Shown one piece after another: positions 41,584 to 51,160 of a stretch of 64,000 nt of DNA. The stretch is taken from contig CAKOXO010000002.1 of NCBI GenBank assembly GCA_934130165.1, positions 270,331-334,330 of the forward strand, read 5' to 3'. The notes under the pieces are model-generated. The model ran no database searches. It had not been told where the DNA came from and saw nothing but the letters and a program-made list of their open reading frames with translations. The translations under genes were made by a program, and so were the position numbers. This stretch comes from an uncultured Bacilli bacterium. GTDB lineage: Bacteria; Bacillota_I; Bacilli_A; RF39; UBA660. Each line of letters starts with the position of its first letter. Positions within the stretch are counted from its first letter, which is position 1.

Positions 41584-42315
41584 TCCTTTTCTTAGTAATT
41601 CAAATTTTACATTAGTTAAAACTCCAACATTCCAAGCTTCACTAGCTGAATTATAAGCTAAATCAAGAACAAATTTTCTTCCTTCACCAATTCCTATATT
41701 TTTATCTCCATTATCACGAACAATTACATTCATAACACTACCATTCGATAATGTACATCTTAAAATACTATATTTAGGAATTTGACTATTATTACTTGCA
41801 ACAATTCTAACAGTTCCATACTTAGAATCATAATCATATATACCATTTCCACCATTTTCTTTGGAACGTAAATCCCAACCTGTAGCAGTCCTATAAAGAT
41901 GCCATATATTGTTATCATCAATCCAAGGTCCATAACCACTCATGTTACCATAGTAAGTTTCTAATGCATCAGGTGCATTTTCAGAAGGAGGAGCAACCGG
42001 CTGTTCTGGTACCTTGACAGATTCAGCCATTTTTTCCTTCATATCTTCATATTCTGTTTCTGTCTTTACAGTAGTAGCAACCTTTTGAACGGGTTTAACG
42101 TCTTCCTCTTTTTTTTCTTCTACTTTTTCTTCTTCCACCTCAGGGGTAGTTATATTTTCATCTACTTTAGAAATAAAACTAGTAGCAAGTGTTTTAGTAT
42201 CGGCGTCGGAGTTTATTGTATTTGTTTTAACATTTACAGTCAAAAGAATAACAGGTAATGAAAAAAGTAATACCCAATTTATAACACTAAAAATTTTTCC
42301 ATTTCTTTTCTTCAT
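41578..42315 (-). CDS. secreted 3D/double-psi-barrel domain protein (wall-active)
   Basis: 245 aa. N-terminal signal/anchor helix (VINWVLLFSLPVILLTVNV), a low-complexity Glu/Lys/Val stalk (about 45-100), then a C-terminal 3D domain of about 120 residues: RTATGWDLRSKENGGNG, GTVRIVASNNSQIPKYSIL, NVIVRDNGDKNIG and FVLDLAYNSASEAWNVGV. The last part matches the Asp-rich core of 3D domains (double-psi barrel) found in lytic transglycosylase-like and RpfB/YocH-type wall enzymes. It is likely outside the membrane, acting on peptidoglycan. Good ribosome site GAGGAG before the ATG. Confidence 0.75.
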   Translation of the reverse strand: MKKRNGKIFSVINWVLLFSLPVILLTVNVKTNTINSDADTKTLATSFISKVDENITTPEVEEEKVEEKKEEDVKPVQKVATTVKTETEYEDMKEKMAESVKVPEQPVAPPSENAPDALETYYGNMSGYGPWIDDNNIWHLYRTATGWDLRSKENGGNGIYDYDSKYGTVRIVASNNSQIPKYSILRCTLSNGSVMNVIVRDNGDKNIGIGEGRKFVLDLAYNSASEAWNVGVLTNVKFELLRKGR

Positions 42316-42410
42316 AATAAAAACTCCTCATATACATGTTAACATATATACAAAGAGTTTACAATAGATTGACATAAATTACCAAATAGGCAAGTGTCAA
42401 AAAAAGTAAA

Positions 42411-43511
42411 TTATCTTTTTTCACATTTATAACCAGTGGAAATCATTTCTGATTCAATTTTACTAATATCTTCTGATTTTTTAAATTCTCCTGGATAAAC
42501 TCCACCTGCTTCAGTATAAGCAGAAGTCACTTTATTTAGATCAAGTTTTTCATAATCTAGGATTTGTTTATTACTATTAACTCCATTATTAAGACTACAT
42601 GAGATGGTAACTCCATCAAGTTGTCCAGCTTCATCTTTTAATAACAAACATTTATCATTAAGAGCTTTTAATTCAGTGGCATCCTCTACTTTATCTCCAG
42701 TTGATACTGTATTATAGCTTAGTTTATACATTTGTTTATTAGAAAAATAAAACATTGCTTCTATATTTATATCTAGATTCTCACTAGTTTTCTTTAAAGA
42801 ACAAATTAAAGTACCATCACTTATATCTTGTTGGTTATTTTTCTCTTTTAACTCATTTATGTAGCTTGTTATTTCTGGCAAAAAGTAAATCATAGCCATA
42901 AGAGAAATAAAAAGTAAAACAGCCAAAACTCGCTTAAAAGTAGTTGGTCCGCCTTCATTAGAAGCAGCTTGATCAGATTTAGGTTCATTTGACGCAACAC
43001 TTTTTGATGCTTGAAGATGCATATTTGTTTGTGCAACATTTGAAGATGCTGCTTGTTCATTTATAAGCTTTTGTTGTTCCCTTCTTTTGGCTTCTTCCTC
43101 TAATCTTTGTTGTTCTTGTTGTGCTTTTAAGGCTTCAGCCTGGGCGTTTTTTTGTGCTTCGATTTCTTGTTGTTTTCTTAACTTTTCAGCTTCTATTCGT
43201 TGCTTTTCCAAAGCTTCGGCTTCTTTTTGTTTCTGTTCTCTAATTTTGGCATCCTCTATTGCCTGTTGCTGAGCTTTTAATTCTGCTTCCCTTTTCTTTG
43301 CTTCTTCTTCAATTTTTTTTCTTTTTTCATTTTCAATTGCTTCTAATTGCTGTTCTTTAGAAACATTCTTAATTCTTTCCATTTGTTCAGATAAGGCCTC
43401 TTCATCACCACTAACAACCTCTTCTACTTCTTGCGATGAAAGTAGACTCTTATCTTTATTTTCTGCAGGAACCACTGGTGGTTGTTCTTCAACTATTTTT
43501 TTCTTTGCCAT
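42411..43511 (-). CDS. coiled-coil single-pass membrane protein of unknown function
   Basis: 366 aa. Residues about 35-150 are an uninterrupted charged helix of Glu, Lys, Gln and Ala (KKREAELKAQQQAIEDAKI; QEQQRLEEEAKRREQQKL), a long coiled coil or single alpha-helix. A Ser/Asn linker follows, then a membrane helix (about 196-212, VLAVLLFISLMAMIYFLPEI), then an outer domain of about 150 residues with cysteines in TLICSLKK, DKCLLLK, ISCSLNNG and GYKCEKR. That outer domain resembles DUF1307-type lipoprotein modules by its TxxCS start. A matching domain may occur in 48612-49145. No function assigned. Confidence 0.7.
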   Translation of the reverse strand: MAKKKIVEEQPPVVPAENKDKSLLSSQEVEEVVSGDEEALSEQMERIKNVSKEQQLEAIENEKRKKIEEEAKKREAELKAQQQAIEDAKIREQKQKEAEALEKQRIEAEKLRKQQEIEAQKNAQAEALKAQQEQQRLEEEAKRREQQKLINEQAASSNVAQTNMHLQASKSVASNEPKSDQAASNEGGPTTFKRVLAVLLFISLMAMIYFLPEITSYINELKEKNNQQDISDGTLICSLKKTSENLDINIEAMFYFSNKQMYKLSYNTVSTGDKVEDATELKALNDKCLLLKDEAGQLDGVTISCSLNNGVNSNKQILDYEKLDLNKVTSAYTEAGGVYPGEFKKSEDISKIESEMISTGYKCEKR

Positions 43512-43530
43512 ATCCCTTTCTCCTTTTTAT

Positions 43531-44157
43531 TCATCTCAAACTATCTATTTTTTCTTGTAGATCATCACCATTAATAATGTAACTACCAGATACTACTATA
43601 TCACAATCAGTACAGTATTTTTTTGTTCTATCATTAATGCCACCATCTACACTTATTTTAACATCACTATTATACTCTGATAATAATATTTTTAATTCTT
43701 TAATTTTATCTTTTGTCTTAACAATAAAATCTTGTCCTCCAGCACCAGGCTCTACTGACATTACTAATACAAGATCTAAAAGTGGTAAATAGGGAACCAA
43801 TTCTTTTATTTCAGTATCAGGACTTATTGCTAACCCACTTTTAATACCATATTCTTTGATTAATTGTAGATTTTTTTCTATATTTTCATCCGATTCAATA
43901 TGAAATGATATATATTCAGTATTTAGGCTTGCATAATCTTCTATATATTTTTTAGGATTTTTAACCATTAAGTGAACATCCAATCTCTTATTTGTATACT
44001 TATATATATTTCTCATTTCCTTAAAAGGCATTGTCTTTTTCTTTACAAACTTGCCATCCATTATATCTACATGAATATAATCAGTATCTGTTTTATCTAA
44101 TTCTACTAAATCATGAATTAAATTTTTACTACTTAAAAAGGAAGTTGAAATTAACAT
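43531..44157 (-). CDS. rpe: ribulose-phosphate 3-epimerase
   Basis: 208 aa TIM barrel: YIHVDIMDGKFV, DVHLMVKNP, GLAISPDT, MSVEPGAGGQ and KISVDGGIND, with the His/Asp metal and catalytic residues in place. It interconverts ribulose-5-P and xylulose-5-P. The start ISTSFLSS differs from the usual ISPSILSAD, a mild divergence. It follows rsgA by 4 bases, the classic Firmicutes order prpC-prkC-rsgA-rpe. Confidence 0.9.
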   Translation of the reverse strand: MLISTSFLSSKNLIHDLVELDKTDTDYIHVDIMDGKFVKKKTMPFKEMRNIYKYTNKRLDVHLMVKNPKKYIEDYASLNTEYISFHIESDENIEKNLQLIKEYGIKSGLAISPDTEIKELVPYLPLLDLVLVMSVEPGAGGQDFIVKTKDKIKELKILLSEYNSDVKISVDGGINDRTKKYCTDCDIVVSGSYIINGDDLQEKIDSLR

Positions 44158-44161
44158 ACAA

Positions 44162-44989
44162 TCACTTTCTTTCTATAAACTTCAAATAATTATCATATCT
44201 ACTCTTAATAATATTATTATCATTTACTGCTTTTTTTACCATACATTCTTCTTCTTTTTTATGCATACAGTCATTATATATACAAGGATAATTCCTAAAT
44301 TCAATAAAGGCATCTCTAATATCGGCATCACTATATTCATATAAATCTAATGCTGAAAATCCAGGGGTATCAAGTACCTTACCATCACCAAATTCAAATA
44401 ATTCTACTACTCTTGTAGTATGTCTACCTCTTCCTAAAGCAATTGATACTTCTCCTGTTTCTAAATTCCAGTTAGGATTAAGTTTATTTAGCAAGGTAGA
44501 TTTTCCAGCTCCTGTCTGTCCAGTAAATACACTTGTTTTATTACTTAACATATCCTCTATTTTATCCAATTCATAATTAAATACTACTGTATACCCAATA
44601 TTTCTATAATATTTCAAAACTTCATTTATTTTAGACATTTCATTACTATCTACTAAATCACTTTTAGTAATACATATTATTGGAGTAACTTTATGAAGTT
44701 CCATCAAAACGATTAACTTATCTAATAAATTTAAAGAAAAATCTGGTGTTTTTAAACTTGTTATTAAAAATGCCTGATCTATATTAGAAACGCATGGTCT
44801 TTTAAATGAGTTTTTTCTAGGTAGAATTTCTTCAATAATTTTCTTTTCTTTATCAAATATTACATAATCTCCAACTTGTGGAATTGTTTTTTTCATCCTA
44901 AAACGACCCCTGCATTTACAACCTATCGTTTCATTATTATAACTAACAATATGAAGATCACTAATAATTTTAATAATTTGCCCTTTCAT
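44162..44989 (-). CDS. rsgA: ribosome small-subunit-dependent GTPase A
   Basis: 275 aa. N-terminal OB fold, then a circularly permuted GTPase: CITKSDLVD (G4) comes before GQTGAGKSTLLNKL (G1), GRHTTR and LDTPGFSAL (G3). The C-terminal zinc finger is CIYNDCMHKKEEEC. It helps mature the 30S subunit. It lies 8 bases after prkC and 4 before rpe. Confidence 0.93.
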   Translation of the reverse strand: MKGQIIKIISDLHIVSYNNETIGCKCRGRFRMKKTIPQVGDYVIFDKEKKIIEEILPRKNSFKRPCVSNIDQAFLITSLKTPDFSLNLLDKLIVLMELHKVTPIICITKSDLVDSNEMSKINEVLKYYRNIGYTVVFNYELDKIEDMLSNKTSVFTGQTGAGKSTLLNKLNPNWNLETGEVSIALGRGRHTTRVVELFEFGDGKVLDTPGFSALDLYEYSDADIRDAFIEFRNYPCIYNDCMHKKEEECMVKKAVNDNNIIKSRYDNYLKFIERK

Positions 44990-44997
44990 TAATCTAC

Positions 44998-46770
44998 CTA
45001 CTCGTCTTTTTGTTGTTCACTATTAGGTGTACTAGGAGTATTAGAAGGAGTACTGTCTGATTTTGTTGTATCTTTCTTTTCTGTAGGTTTAGCTGCTACA
45101 TCAACTGTTAAAGTAGAACCTTCTACTACATCACTACCTTTTCTTAATGATTGAGAAATAACTTTACCTTCTTCATAAGCTGAAGTTTCTACATAATTAG
45201 CTTTAATAGTTAATCCATATTTTTTACAGAAAGCAACTGCTTCATCATAAGTATAACCTTCACCAACCATATCAGGGAATGTTTCTATTAAGTTAGGTAT
45301 ATATAATGTAATAGAGTCACCTTTTTTAACTTCAGAACCTTTTGCTAAAGATTGTCCTATTATTGTATCTTCTTCATAGTCTCCATCTCTTACATCTTTC
45401 TTTTCTATTGTAACAACTAATTTATATTTGGTTTCTAGGATTGTTTGTACTTCAATATAATTTTTACCAGTATAATCACCTAATTTATATGTTTTTTCAC
45501 CTGCTGATTTATATAAAGTAACTTTACTACCAATTTTTACTTTCTTACCCTTTGCAGGATTAGTTTTAACAATTCTTCCTTTATCTACCTTTTTATCAGT
45601 AACTGATTTTATTGAGGTATTAACCTCTAATCCTAAATCCTCTAATTTAGATGTTGCTTTACTAACAGTTAAACCTTTTACACTAGGTATTGTTACTTCT
45701 TTAGATTTAGTAACACTAGGAATGATAAAGAATATTGTTGCAAGTAAGAGAATAATTCCTCCAAAAACACAAGATAGTATAATTATAATTTTTTTGTTCT
45801 TTTTTTCTGATGCATCTAAATCATCAATTTTTTCTGCTATTTGATCATCAGTTTCATCTTCTAATTCTTCTAGTTTTTTTATTCTTTTTGTATTTTCTGA
45901 TTCATGTTCAGGATATTTATATACATATGGTGCTTCATCCATTCTATCATCATCTAAAGCAGTTAATAAATCATCATGCATGCTTCTAGCATCATCATAT
46001 CTATTTTTAGGATTCTTGGCAGTAGCTTTCATAATGATATTTTCTATGCTTTGTGGAATATTTGGATTATCTTCTTTTAGACTAGGTAGAGGATCTCTCA
46101 TATGTTTTAAAGCTATTTCTACAGCATTATCACCTTTAAATGGAAGCTTTCCAGTAAGTAATTCATAAAAAATTATACCTAGAGAGTAAATATCACTTTT
46201 TGTTGTTGATCCTTTTCCACTTGCTTGTTCTGGTGGTAAATAATGAACTGAACCCATTACTGAATTAGTTTGAGTAAGTTGGGTAGAATTAAGTGCCATA
46301 GCAATTCCAAAATCAGTTATTTTTATTTGACCATCATCTTGAATCATAATATTTTGTGGTTTTAAATCTCTATGAATAATATAAGAGTCATGCGCATGAG
46401 CCATACCATCTGTTAATTGAAGCATTATATCTATTGCTTCTGATAAAGTAACAGTTCCTCTTTTCTTAAGTAATTGCTTTAATGTTTTTCCCTCTACATA
46501 TTCCATAACTATATAGTAAAGGCCGTTATCCTCTCCAACATCATACATCTCTACAATATTAGGATGAGAAAGGCTAGAGGCTGATAATGCTTCTCTTTGG
46601 AATCTTCTAACAAATTTCTCATCATTTGACAAATCACCTCTTAGTACCTTTATAGCCACATTACGATCTAGTATTTCATCATATCCAAGGTAAACATTAG
46701 CCATTCCGCCTTCACCAATACTCTTTATAATTTCATAACGATCATTAATTTTTTGCCCCTTTGTTATCAT
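44998..46770 (-). CDS. prkC: PASTA-domain serine/threonine protein kinase
   Basis: About 590 aa from the ATG at 46768-46770 (MITKGQKINDRYEI), which has a GAAGGTGG site. A longer frame from 46794 overlaps prpC by 23 bases and is less likely. Kinase domain (about 10-270): GEGGMANVY, VAIKVL, HRDLKPQNI, DFGIAMAL and HYLPPEQA. One membrane helix (about 328-350), then three PASTA repeats outside (IPSVKGLTVSKATSKLEDLG; LGDYTGKNYIEVQTIL; FPDMVGEGYTYDEAVAF). The kinase senses muropeptides or wall synthesis. It pairs with the PP2C phosphatase directly upstream. The C-terminal tail is Thr/Ser/Pro rich. Confidence 0.94.
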   Translation of the reverse strand: MITKGQKINDRYEIIKSIGEGGMANVYLGYDEILDRNVAIKVLRGDLSNDEKFVRRFQREALSASSLSHPNIVEMYDVGEDNGLYYIVMEYVEGKTLKQLLKKRGTVTLSEAIDIMLQLTDGMAHAHDSYIIHRDLKPQNIMIQDDGQIKITDFGIAMALNSTQLTQTNSVMGSVHYLPPEQASGKGSTTKSDIYSLGIIFYELLTGKLPFKGDNAVEIALKHMRDPLPSLKEDNPNIPQSIENIIMKATAKNPKNRYDDARSMHDDLLTALDDDRMDEAPYVYKYPEHESENTKRIKKLEELEDETDDQIAEKIDDLDASEKKNKKIIIILSCVFGGIILLLATIFFIIPSVTKSKEVTIPSVKGLTVSKATSKLEDLGLEVNTSIKSVTDKKVDKGRIVKTNPAKGKKVKIGSKVTLYKSAGEKTYKLGDYTGKNYIEVQTILETKYKLVVTIEKKDVRDGDYEEDTIIGQSLAKGSEVKKGDSITLYIPNLIETFPDMVGEGYTYDEAVAFCKKYGLTIKANYVETSAYEEGKVISQSLRKGSDVVEGSTLTVDVAAKPTEKKDTTKSDSTPSNTPSTPNSEQQKDE

Positions 46771-46771
46771 A

Positions 46772-47518
46772 CTAAATTCCACCTTCTTTTTCACGAATTA
46801 AATATGCTACTGATATATTATCAGTACCGCCTCTATTATTAGCTTTACGAATAAGTCTAATTACTTTTTCTTCTATATCTAAATCATCACTTAATAGAAC
46901 TTTTTCTATTTGTTGTTGTTCTAACATATTAGTAAGACCATCACTGCATAACATAATTTCGTCTATTTCCATATCACAATCAAATATATCTACATCAACT
47001 TTTGTTGATGCCCCAAGTGCTTTCATTAAAACATTTTTCTTTGGATGATCTTTAGCTTCTTCCTTAGTAAGTTCCCCAGCTGAAACTAATAAATTAACTA
47101 AAGTATGATCATAAGTAACTTTATGTAATGTGTCATCTTTCATAACAAATCCAGAAGAATCTCCAATATTTCCAAATAGTAAATAATCTTTTGTTAATAT
47201 TGCCATTACTAGGGTTGTCCCCATTCCTTTACTCTCAGGATGATTTTTTTCATATTGGAATATTAAAGTATTAATTTCATTTACACAATCCCTAATCCAA
47301 TTAACTGAATCAACTTTACTCATATTAAGAAAAGTTTCGTTAAAGTGTTTTCCTAAATAACTTATAGCAATGGATGAAGCAACTTCTCCTGCTGAATGTC
47401 CACCCATACCATCTGCTACAGCCATTAAATAATCATCATTAGAGTTTTTAACTATTATCACACTATCTTCATTGTGATCCCTTACTTTACCAGCATCTGT
47501 CAAGTAAAATGATTTCAT
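46772..47518 (-). CDS. prpC: PP2C-family protein phosphatase, partner of PrkC
   Basis: 248 aa. GKVRDHNEDSV, VADGMGGHSAGE, KGMGTTLVMAI, LCSDGLTNML and GGTDNISVAYL supply the metal-binding Asp and Glu residues of PPM phosphatases. It removes phosphates placed by the PASTA kinase. It overlaps rlmN by 4 bases and stops one base before the prkC start. Confidence 0.95.
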   Translation of the reverse strand: MKSFYLTDAGKVRDHNEDSVIIVKNSNDDYLMAVADGMGGHSAGEVASSIAISYLGKHFNETFLNMSKVDSVNWIRDCVNEINTLIFQYEKNHPESKGMGTTLVMAILTKDYLLFGNIGDSSGFVMKDDTLHKVTYDHTLVNLLVSAGELTKEEAKDHPKKNVLMKALGASTKVDVDIFDCDMEIDEIMLCSDGLTNMLEQQQIEKVLLSDDLDIEEKVIRLIRKANNRGGTDNISVAYLIREKEGGI

Positions 47519-48537
47519 AAAGTTTCCTCCTTACTTCTTAGTTGTCCACATGCAGCACTTATATTACTACCAAATTCACGCCTTATTGTTACGTTTATCT
47601 TATTCTTCTTTAGTATATCATAAAATTTCATAATTTGTATAGTTTTACTACGATTAAAACCTAAATTTTCAGTATAATTATATGGTATTAGATTTACATA
47701 AGCATTAAGACCTTTTATCAATTTAGCAAGACATAAAGCATGTTCTTCTTGATCATTTATACCATCTAATAAAATATATTCAAAAGTAAGTCTACGATTA
47801 GTTTTTTCTATATATTTTTTTAGTGTTTTCATAAGTTTATCTAATGGATAAGCTTTATTTATTGGCATAATACTACTTCTTAGCTCATCATTAGGTGCAT
47901 GAAGTGAAATAGCTAAATTTACTTGATATGGAAAATTCATAAATTCCTCTATTTTTGGTATTATTCCACATGTTGATACTGTAATATGTCTACTACCTAT
48001 TTGTAATCCCTTTGGATGATTAATTATTTTAATAAATCTAGTAACATTTTCATAGTTATCAAATGGCTCACCTATTCCCATAACTACTACATGGGATATC
48101 CTCTGTTTTATATCATCTTCAACTTGTAATATTTGTAAAACCATTTCATATGTTTCTAAATTTCTAACTTTTTTTCTTCTACCACTTTCACAAAATCTGC
48201 ATCCCATATTACAACCAACTTGACTAGAAACGCAAATACTATTTCCATAATCATGTCTCATTAAAACTGCTTCTATATGTTCAAAATCATTTAACTTAAA
48301 TAAGTATTTATTTACATCTAAATCTCTTTCTACCTTTACTATTTCTAATTTTTTAATACTATATTCCTGACTTAATTTATCTAGCATTTCTTTTTTTATA
48401 TTAGTTACTTCATCATAAGAATTAATACGTTTTTCATATAACCAATTAAAAAGTTGATCAGCATGAAATTTTTTACTATTATTTGAAATAAAATAATCTT
48501 CCATTTCTTCTATATCTAAATTATATATATTCTTCAC
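47515..48537 (-). CDS. rlmN: 23S rRNA (adenine2503-C2)/tRNA A37 methyltransferase
   Basis: 340 aa. Radical-SAM motif CNMGCRFCESG, with the catalytic mechanism Cys in the late GSNISAACGQL. Earlier SSQVGCN and VVMGIGEPFDNY, and ITVSTCGII, LAISLHAP are all typical. RlmN methylates A2503 of 23S rRNA and A37 of some tRNAs. First gene of the rlmN-prpC-prkC-rsgA-rpe operon. The FCESG segment carries Glu where most orthologues have Ala. Confidence 0.94.
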   Translation of the reverse strand: MKNIYNLDIEEMEDYFISNNSKKFHADQLFNWLYEKRINSYDEVTNIKKEMLDKLSQEYSIKKLEIVKVERDLDVNKYLFKLNDFEHIEAVLMRHDYGNSICVSSQVGCNMGCRFCESGRRKKVRNLETYEMVLQILQVEDDIKQRISHVVVMGIGEPFDNYENVTRFIKIINHPKGLQIGSRHITVSTCGIIPKIEEFMNFPYQVNLAISLHAPNDELRSSIMPINKAYPLDKLMKTLKKYIEKTNRRLTFEYILLDGINDQEEHALCLAKLIKGLNAYVNLIPYNYTENLGFNRSKTIQIMKFYDILKKNKINVTIRREFGSNISAACGQLRSKEETL

Positions 48538-48584
48538 TTATATCACCACACATAATACATATTATACTAATAAATCAAAAAAAA

Positions 48585-48613
48585 AGATAGCTAAATGAAA
48601 AATATAACTATCT
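48585..48613 (-). terminator. terminator of the 177-aa gene
   Basis: AGATAG and CTATCT with a longer loop and a minus-strand TTTTTTTTT tail. It lies between that gene's end and the rlmN start. Confidence 0.6.
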
Positions 48614-49145
48614 ATTTTAGTTTAATTGAATTTAACATTTTATTAAAGTTTTGACTACATTTACCTTGTTTAGTCTTTGTTAAATAATTAGATTGATCAA
48701 TAAGCTCTAGACTATAGACTTTATTACCATAATCAATTGCATAGTAACTTATTGACGGATTTGATTTAACAGTTTTTAAATAACTCCAATTATTTTTATT
48801 AATTACTTTTTCTTTAATTTTTCCTGTTGTAAAGCCACTTTTTTCTAAATCACTTTTTCTTTTATTTAAATAATCTTTATCAGATTTTTTAGAATTTATA
48901 CAGATAGTTCCACAAGTGCTTTCCTTATAATTAAGTCTATATGCTTTATCACAATTAATATCCTCAAACTTATTCATACCCAAAACTACTTCATAATTTA
49001 GTTTATCTAATTTTTCCATATGCTTTTTACTCTTATAAAAAGCGAAAAAGCCACCAACTAATAATATAACAAATACTATAAAAATTACTATAGTTTTTCT
49101 TGTTCTATGTATCTGAAACGAATAGCTAAAATACCTATTAGACAT
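48612..49145 (-). CDS. membrane-anchored small extracytoplasmic protein
   Basis: 177 aa. N-terminal helix (about 17-40, TIVIFIVFVILLVGGFFAFY) then an outer domain with four cysteines: EDINCDKAYRLNYKES, TCGTICINSKKSD and KQGKCSQNFNK. The CGTIC run is a possible disulfide turn. I recognise no family. The YRLNY segment and TCxxIC layout recall the cysteine-bearing outer domain of 42411-43511. Stand-alone gene between two terminated units. Confidence 0.65.
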   Translation of the reverse strand: MSNRYFSYSFQIHRTRKTIVIFIVFVILLVGGFFAFYKSKKHMEKLDKLNYEVVLGMNKFEDINCDKAYRLNYKESTCGTICINSKKSDKDYLNKRKSDLEKSGFTTGKIKEKVINKNNWSYLKTVKSNPSISYYAIDYGNKVYSLELIDQSNYLTKTKQGKCSQNFNKMLNSIKLK

Positions 49146-49175
49146 ATCTTATCAACTCCAAATTAACAATCTAGT

Positions 49176-49823
49176 TTAGTCATTTCTTTTACCAAATAAT
49201 TCTAGTAATCTAATAAAGATATTTATAAAGTCTAAGTATAATTGGAAAGCTCCATAAACTGCGGATTTATCTTCATCCATTGTTCCTACTAAATATTTGA
49301 TATTATTCATATCATAAGCAACATATCCTAAAAATATTAAAATTACTAGTATTGATAATCCCATTTCTAATTGTGAACTATGGAATATAAAAATATTTAG
49401 GATTGATACAATTATAGTAGCAATTAAAGCAATACATAAAATTGTTCCTATTTTTGTAATATCTTTATTTGTCTTATAACCATATAGTGCTAAAAGTCCA
49501 AATAAAACTGCAGTTACCAAAAAGATTGATATTATAGACCCCATCTCATAAGCTAAAAAAACTGTTCCAAATGTTACACCAGTTGTTATAGAATATATAA
49601 TATAAAATACTTTTGTCATTATAGGACTTAACTTTTGAACAAAGAATCCCATGGCAAAGGCTATTATTAGTTCTATAACTATAATAGGAATAACACCTAC
49701 TGATAAAACACTATATAATAATGTTTGATTAATAGATAAGCAATATCCTGAAATAAAAGTTATTAATAAACCAACAAATAACCAATTAAACATTTTTGAA
49801 TAAACTCTGTTATCAACATTCAT
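49176..49823 (-). CDS. Bax inhibitor-1/YccA-family membrane protein
   Basis: 215 aa with seven predicted membrane helices. The start NRVYSKMFNWLFVGLLIT, the middle TGVTFGTVFLAYEMGSII and the end GAFQLYLDFINIFIRLLELFG (Y/Q-L-x-L-D-x-I-N-L/I-F) are the family signature. These proteins act as calcium leak or stress-related channels; in bacteria their role is little known. Confidence 0.88.
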   Translation of the reverse strand: MNVDNRVYSKMFNWLFVGLLITFISGYCLSINQTLLYSVLSVGVIPIIVIELIIAFAMGFFVQKLSPIMTKVFYIIYSITTGVTFGTVFLAYEMGSIISIFLVTAVLFGLLALYGYKTNKDITKIGTILCIALIATIIVSILNIFIFHSSQLEMGLSILVILIFLGYVAYDMNNIKYLVGTMDEDKSAVYGAFQLYLDFINIFIRLLELFGKRND

Positions 49824-49858
49824 CTTATCACCTCATTATAAATTTTATCACATTATAT

Positions 49859-50773
49859 TTAATTCCACAAATTATTATTATATTCTCCTCTATCAATTAA
49901 ATTTCTTATAGCCTTTTTTACATCATCTGCATCTTCTCTATAAGTAACTCCATGCCACTCAGCAGTTGTCTTTATAACATCCACTGTAGAAAAATTATCT
50001 TTTATACTATCAAATAACGCATTAGGAATTAAATATTCACTTGATTCATAATCATTTTTATTCTCTTCCAAAAATTTAGGAAACTCTTTATTTAAGTATT
50101 CAAAAATTGATGGATTAAATAATAGCATATTCATAGAAACTGGCGTGTTTTCTGAAACTACAAAAGGGTCTTCTCCATCTAGAGGAGTTGCTATTATTTT
50201 ATCATTTACTCTTTCAACCTTACTTTCTGTAAGTTTTAGCAATTTATTATCTTCAACCTCACAAACACCTCTTTTTACAGAGCCATTTTCAGTTATAGTA
50301 TTTTTTACTAAATATGCAATCAATCCATAATTTTCTTTATCTCCACTATGTTCAGCACTTAAAAACTGATAAGCCTTAACATAAGCATCTCTTCCATAAA
50401 AATCATCAGCATTTATTATTGCAAAATTTTCATTTACTATATCTTCACAACAAATCATTGCATGGGCAGTTCCTAAAGGTTTTTCCCTAAATTTAAAATT
50501 TTTATACTTGTCATTAACATTATCATTTTTTTGAAAGCAGTACTCAACCTTAACATGTGGCTCTACTCTTTTTCCAATAGTATTTTTAAACACCTCATAA
50601 TTTTCCTCTTTAATAAGGAAAACAACTTTGTTAAACCCTGCTTTTACAGCATCATATATTGAATAATCAATTATAAATTCACCATTAGGTCCCATAGGTT
50701 CTATTTGTTTTAAGCCACCAAATCTACTTCCCATACCACCAGCTAAAACAACTAATGTTATATCTTTTTTCAT
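49859..50773 (-). CDS. NDP-sugar nucleotidyltransferase
   Basis: 304 aa. N-terminal pyrophosphorylase loop VVLAGGMGSRFGGLKQIEPMG, KPLGTAHAMICC, FAIINADDFYGRDA (Asp metal ligands) and GSVKRGVCEVEDNKL. It forms sugar-nucleotide donors (glucose-1-phosphate type) for wall or glycan synthesis. A 4-base overlap with the gene upstream (50770) and the pcrA gene suggests one operon. The exact sugar is not evident. Confidence 0.85.
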   Translation of the reverse strand: MKKDITLVVLAGGMGSRFGGLKQIEPMGPNGEFIIDYSIYDAVKAGFNKVVFLIKEENYEVFKNTIGKRVEPHVKVEYCFQKNDNVNDKYKNFKFREKPLGTAHAMICCEDIVNENFAIINADDFYGRDAYVKAYQFLSAEHSGDKENYGLIAYLVKNTITENGSVKRGVCEVEDNKLLKLTESKVERVNDKIIATPLDGEDPFVVSENTPVSMNMLLFNPSIFEYLNKEFPKFLEENKNDYESSEYLIPNALFDSIKDNFSTVDVIKTTAEWHGVTYREDADDVKKAIRNLIDRGEYNNNLWN

Positions 50774-51150
50774 ATTAAAACCTCCTCTTTAGTTTTAATT
50801 TCTATTTTTTGATTTAGTCTATTTAAAGCATCATCTAATTTATATTTTTTACTAACAATAATATTATTCCATGTTATTACATCATTATATTCACCCATAG
50901 TTGCTTTTTCTTGAAGTGATACAAAAAATTTATTTTCTACTCTATCAAAAGAAATAAATAAAGCATTAATATCACTCAAATTCTTACTAATAAAATTATA
51001 ATTATTAATAAAATGCATATCAGATAATTCTAATTGAACGATATCTTTATAATTATTTTCGCTTTCTTTTAAAGTTAGTGTGCCAACTAAATTACTTTCA
51101 GAGTTTTTCCTTATAAATAAATTATATCCCTCTTTAATTTTTTTATTCAT
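50770..51150 (-). CDS. unrecognised 126-aa protein between pcrA and the nucleotidyltransferase
   Basis: 126 aa, soluble, beta-rich (LVGTLTLKESENNYKDIV; FISFDRVENKFFVSLQEK) with a charged C-terminus. No motif recognised. It follows pcrA by 10 bases and overlaps the next gene by 4, so it belongs to that operon. Confidence 0.65.
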   Translation of the reverse strand: MNKKIKEGYNLFIRKNSESNLVGTLTLKESENNYKDIVQLELSDMHFINNYNFISKNLSDINALFISFDRVENKFFVSLQEKATMGEYNDVITWNNIIVSKKYKLDDALNRLNQKIEIKTKEEVLI

Positions 51151-51160
51151 TTTTCTCTCC

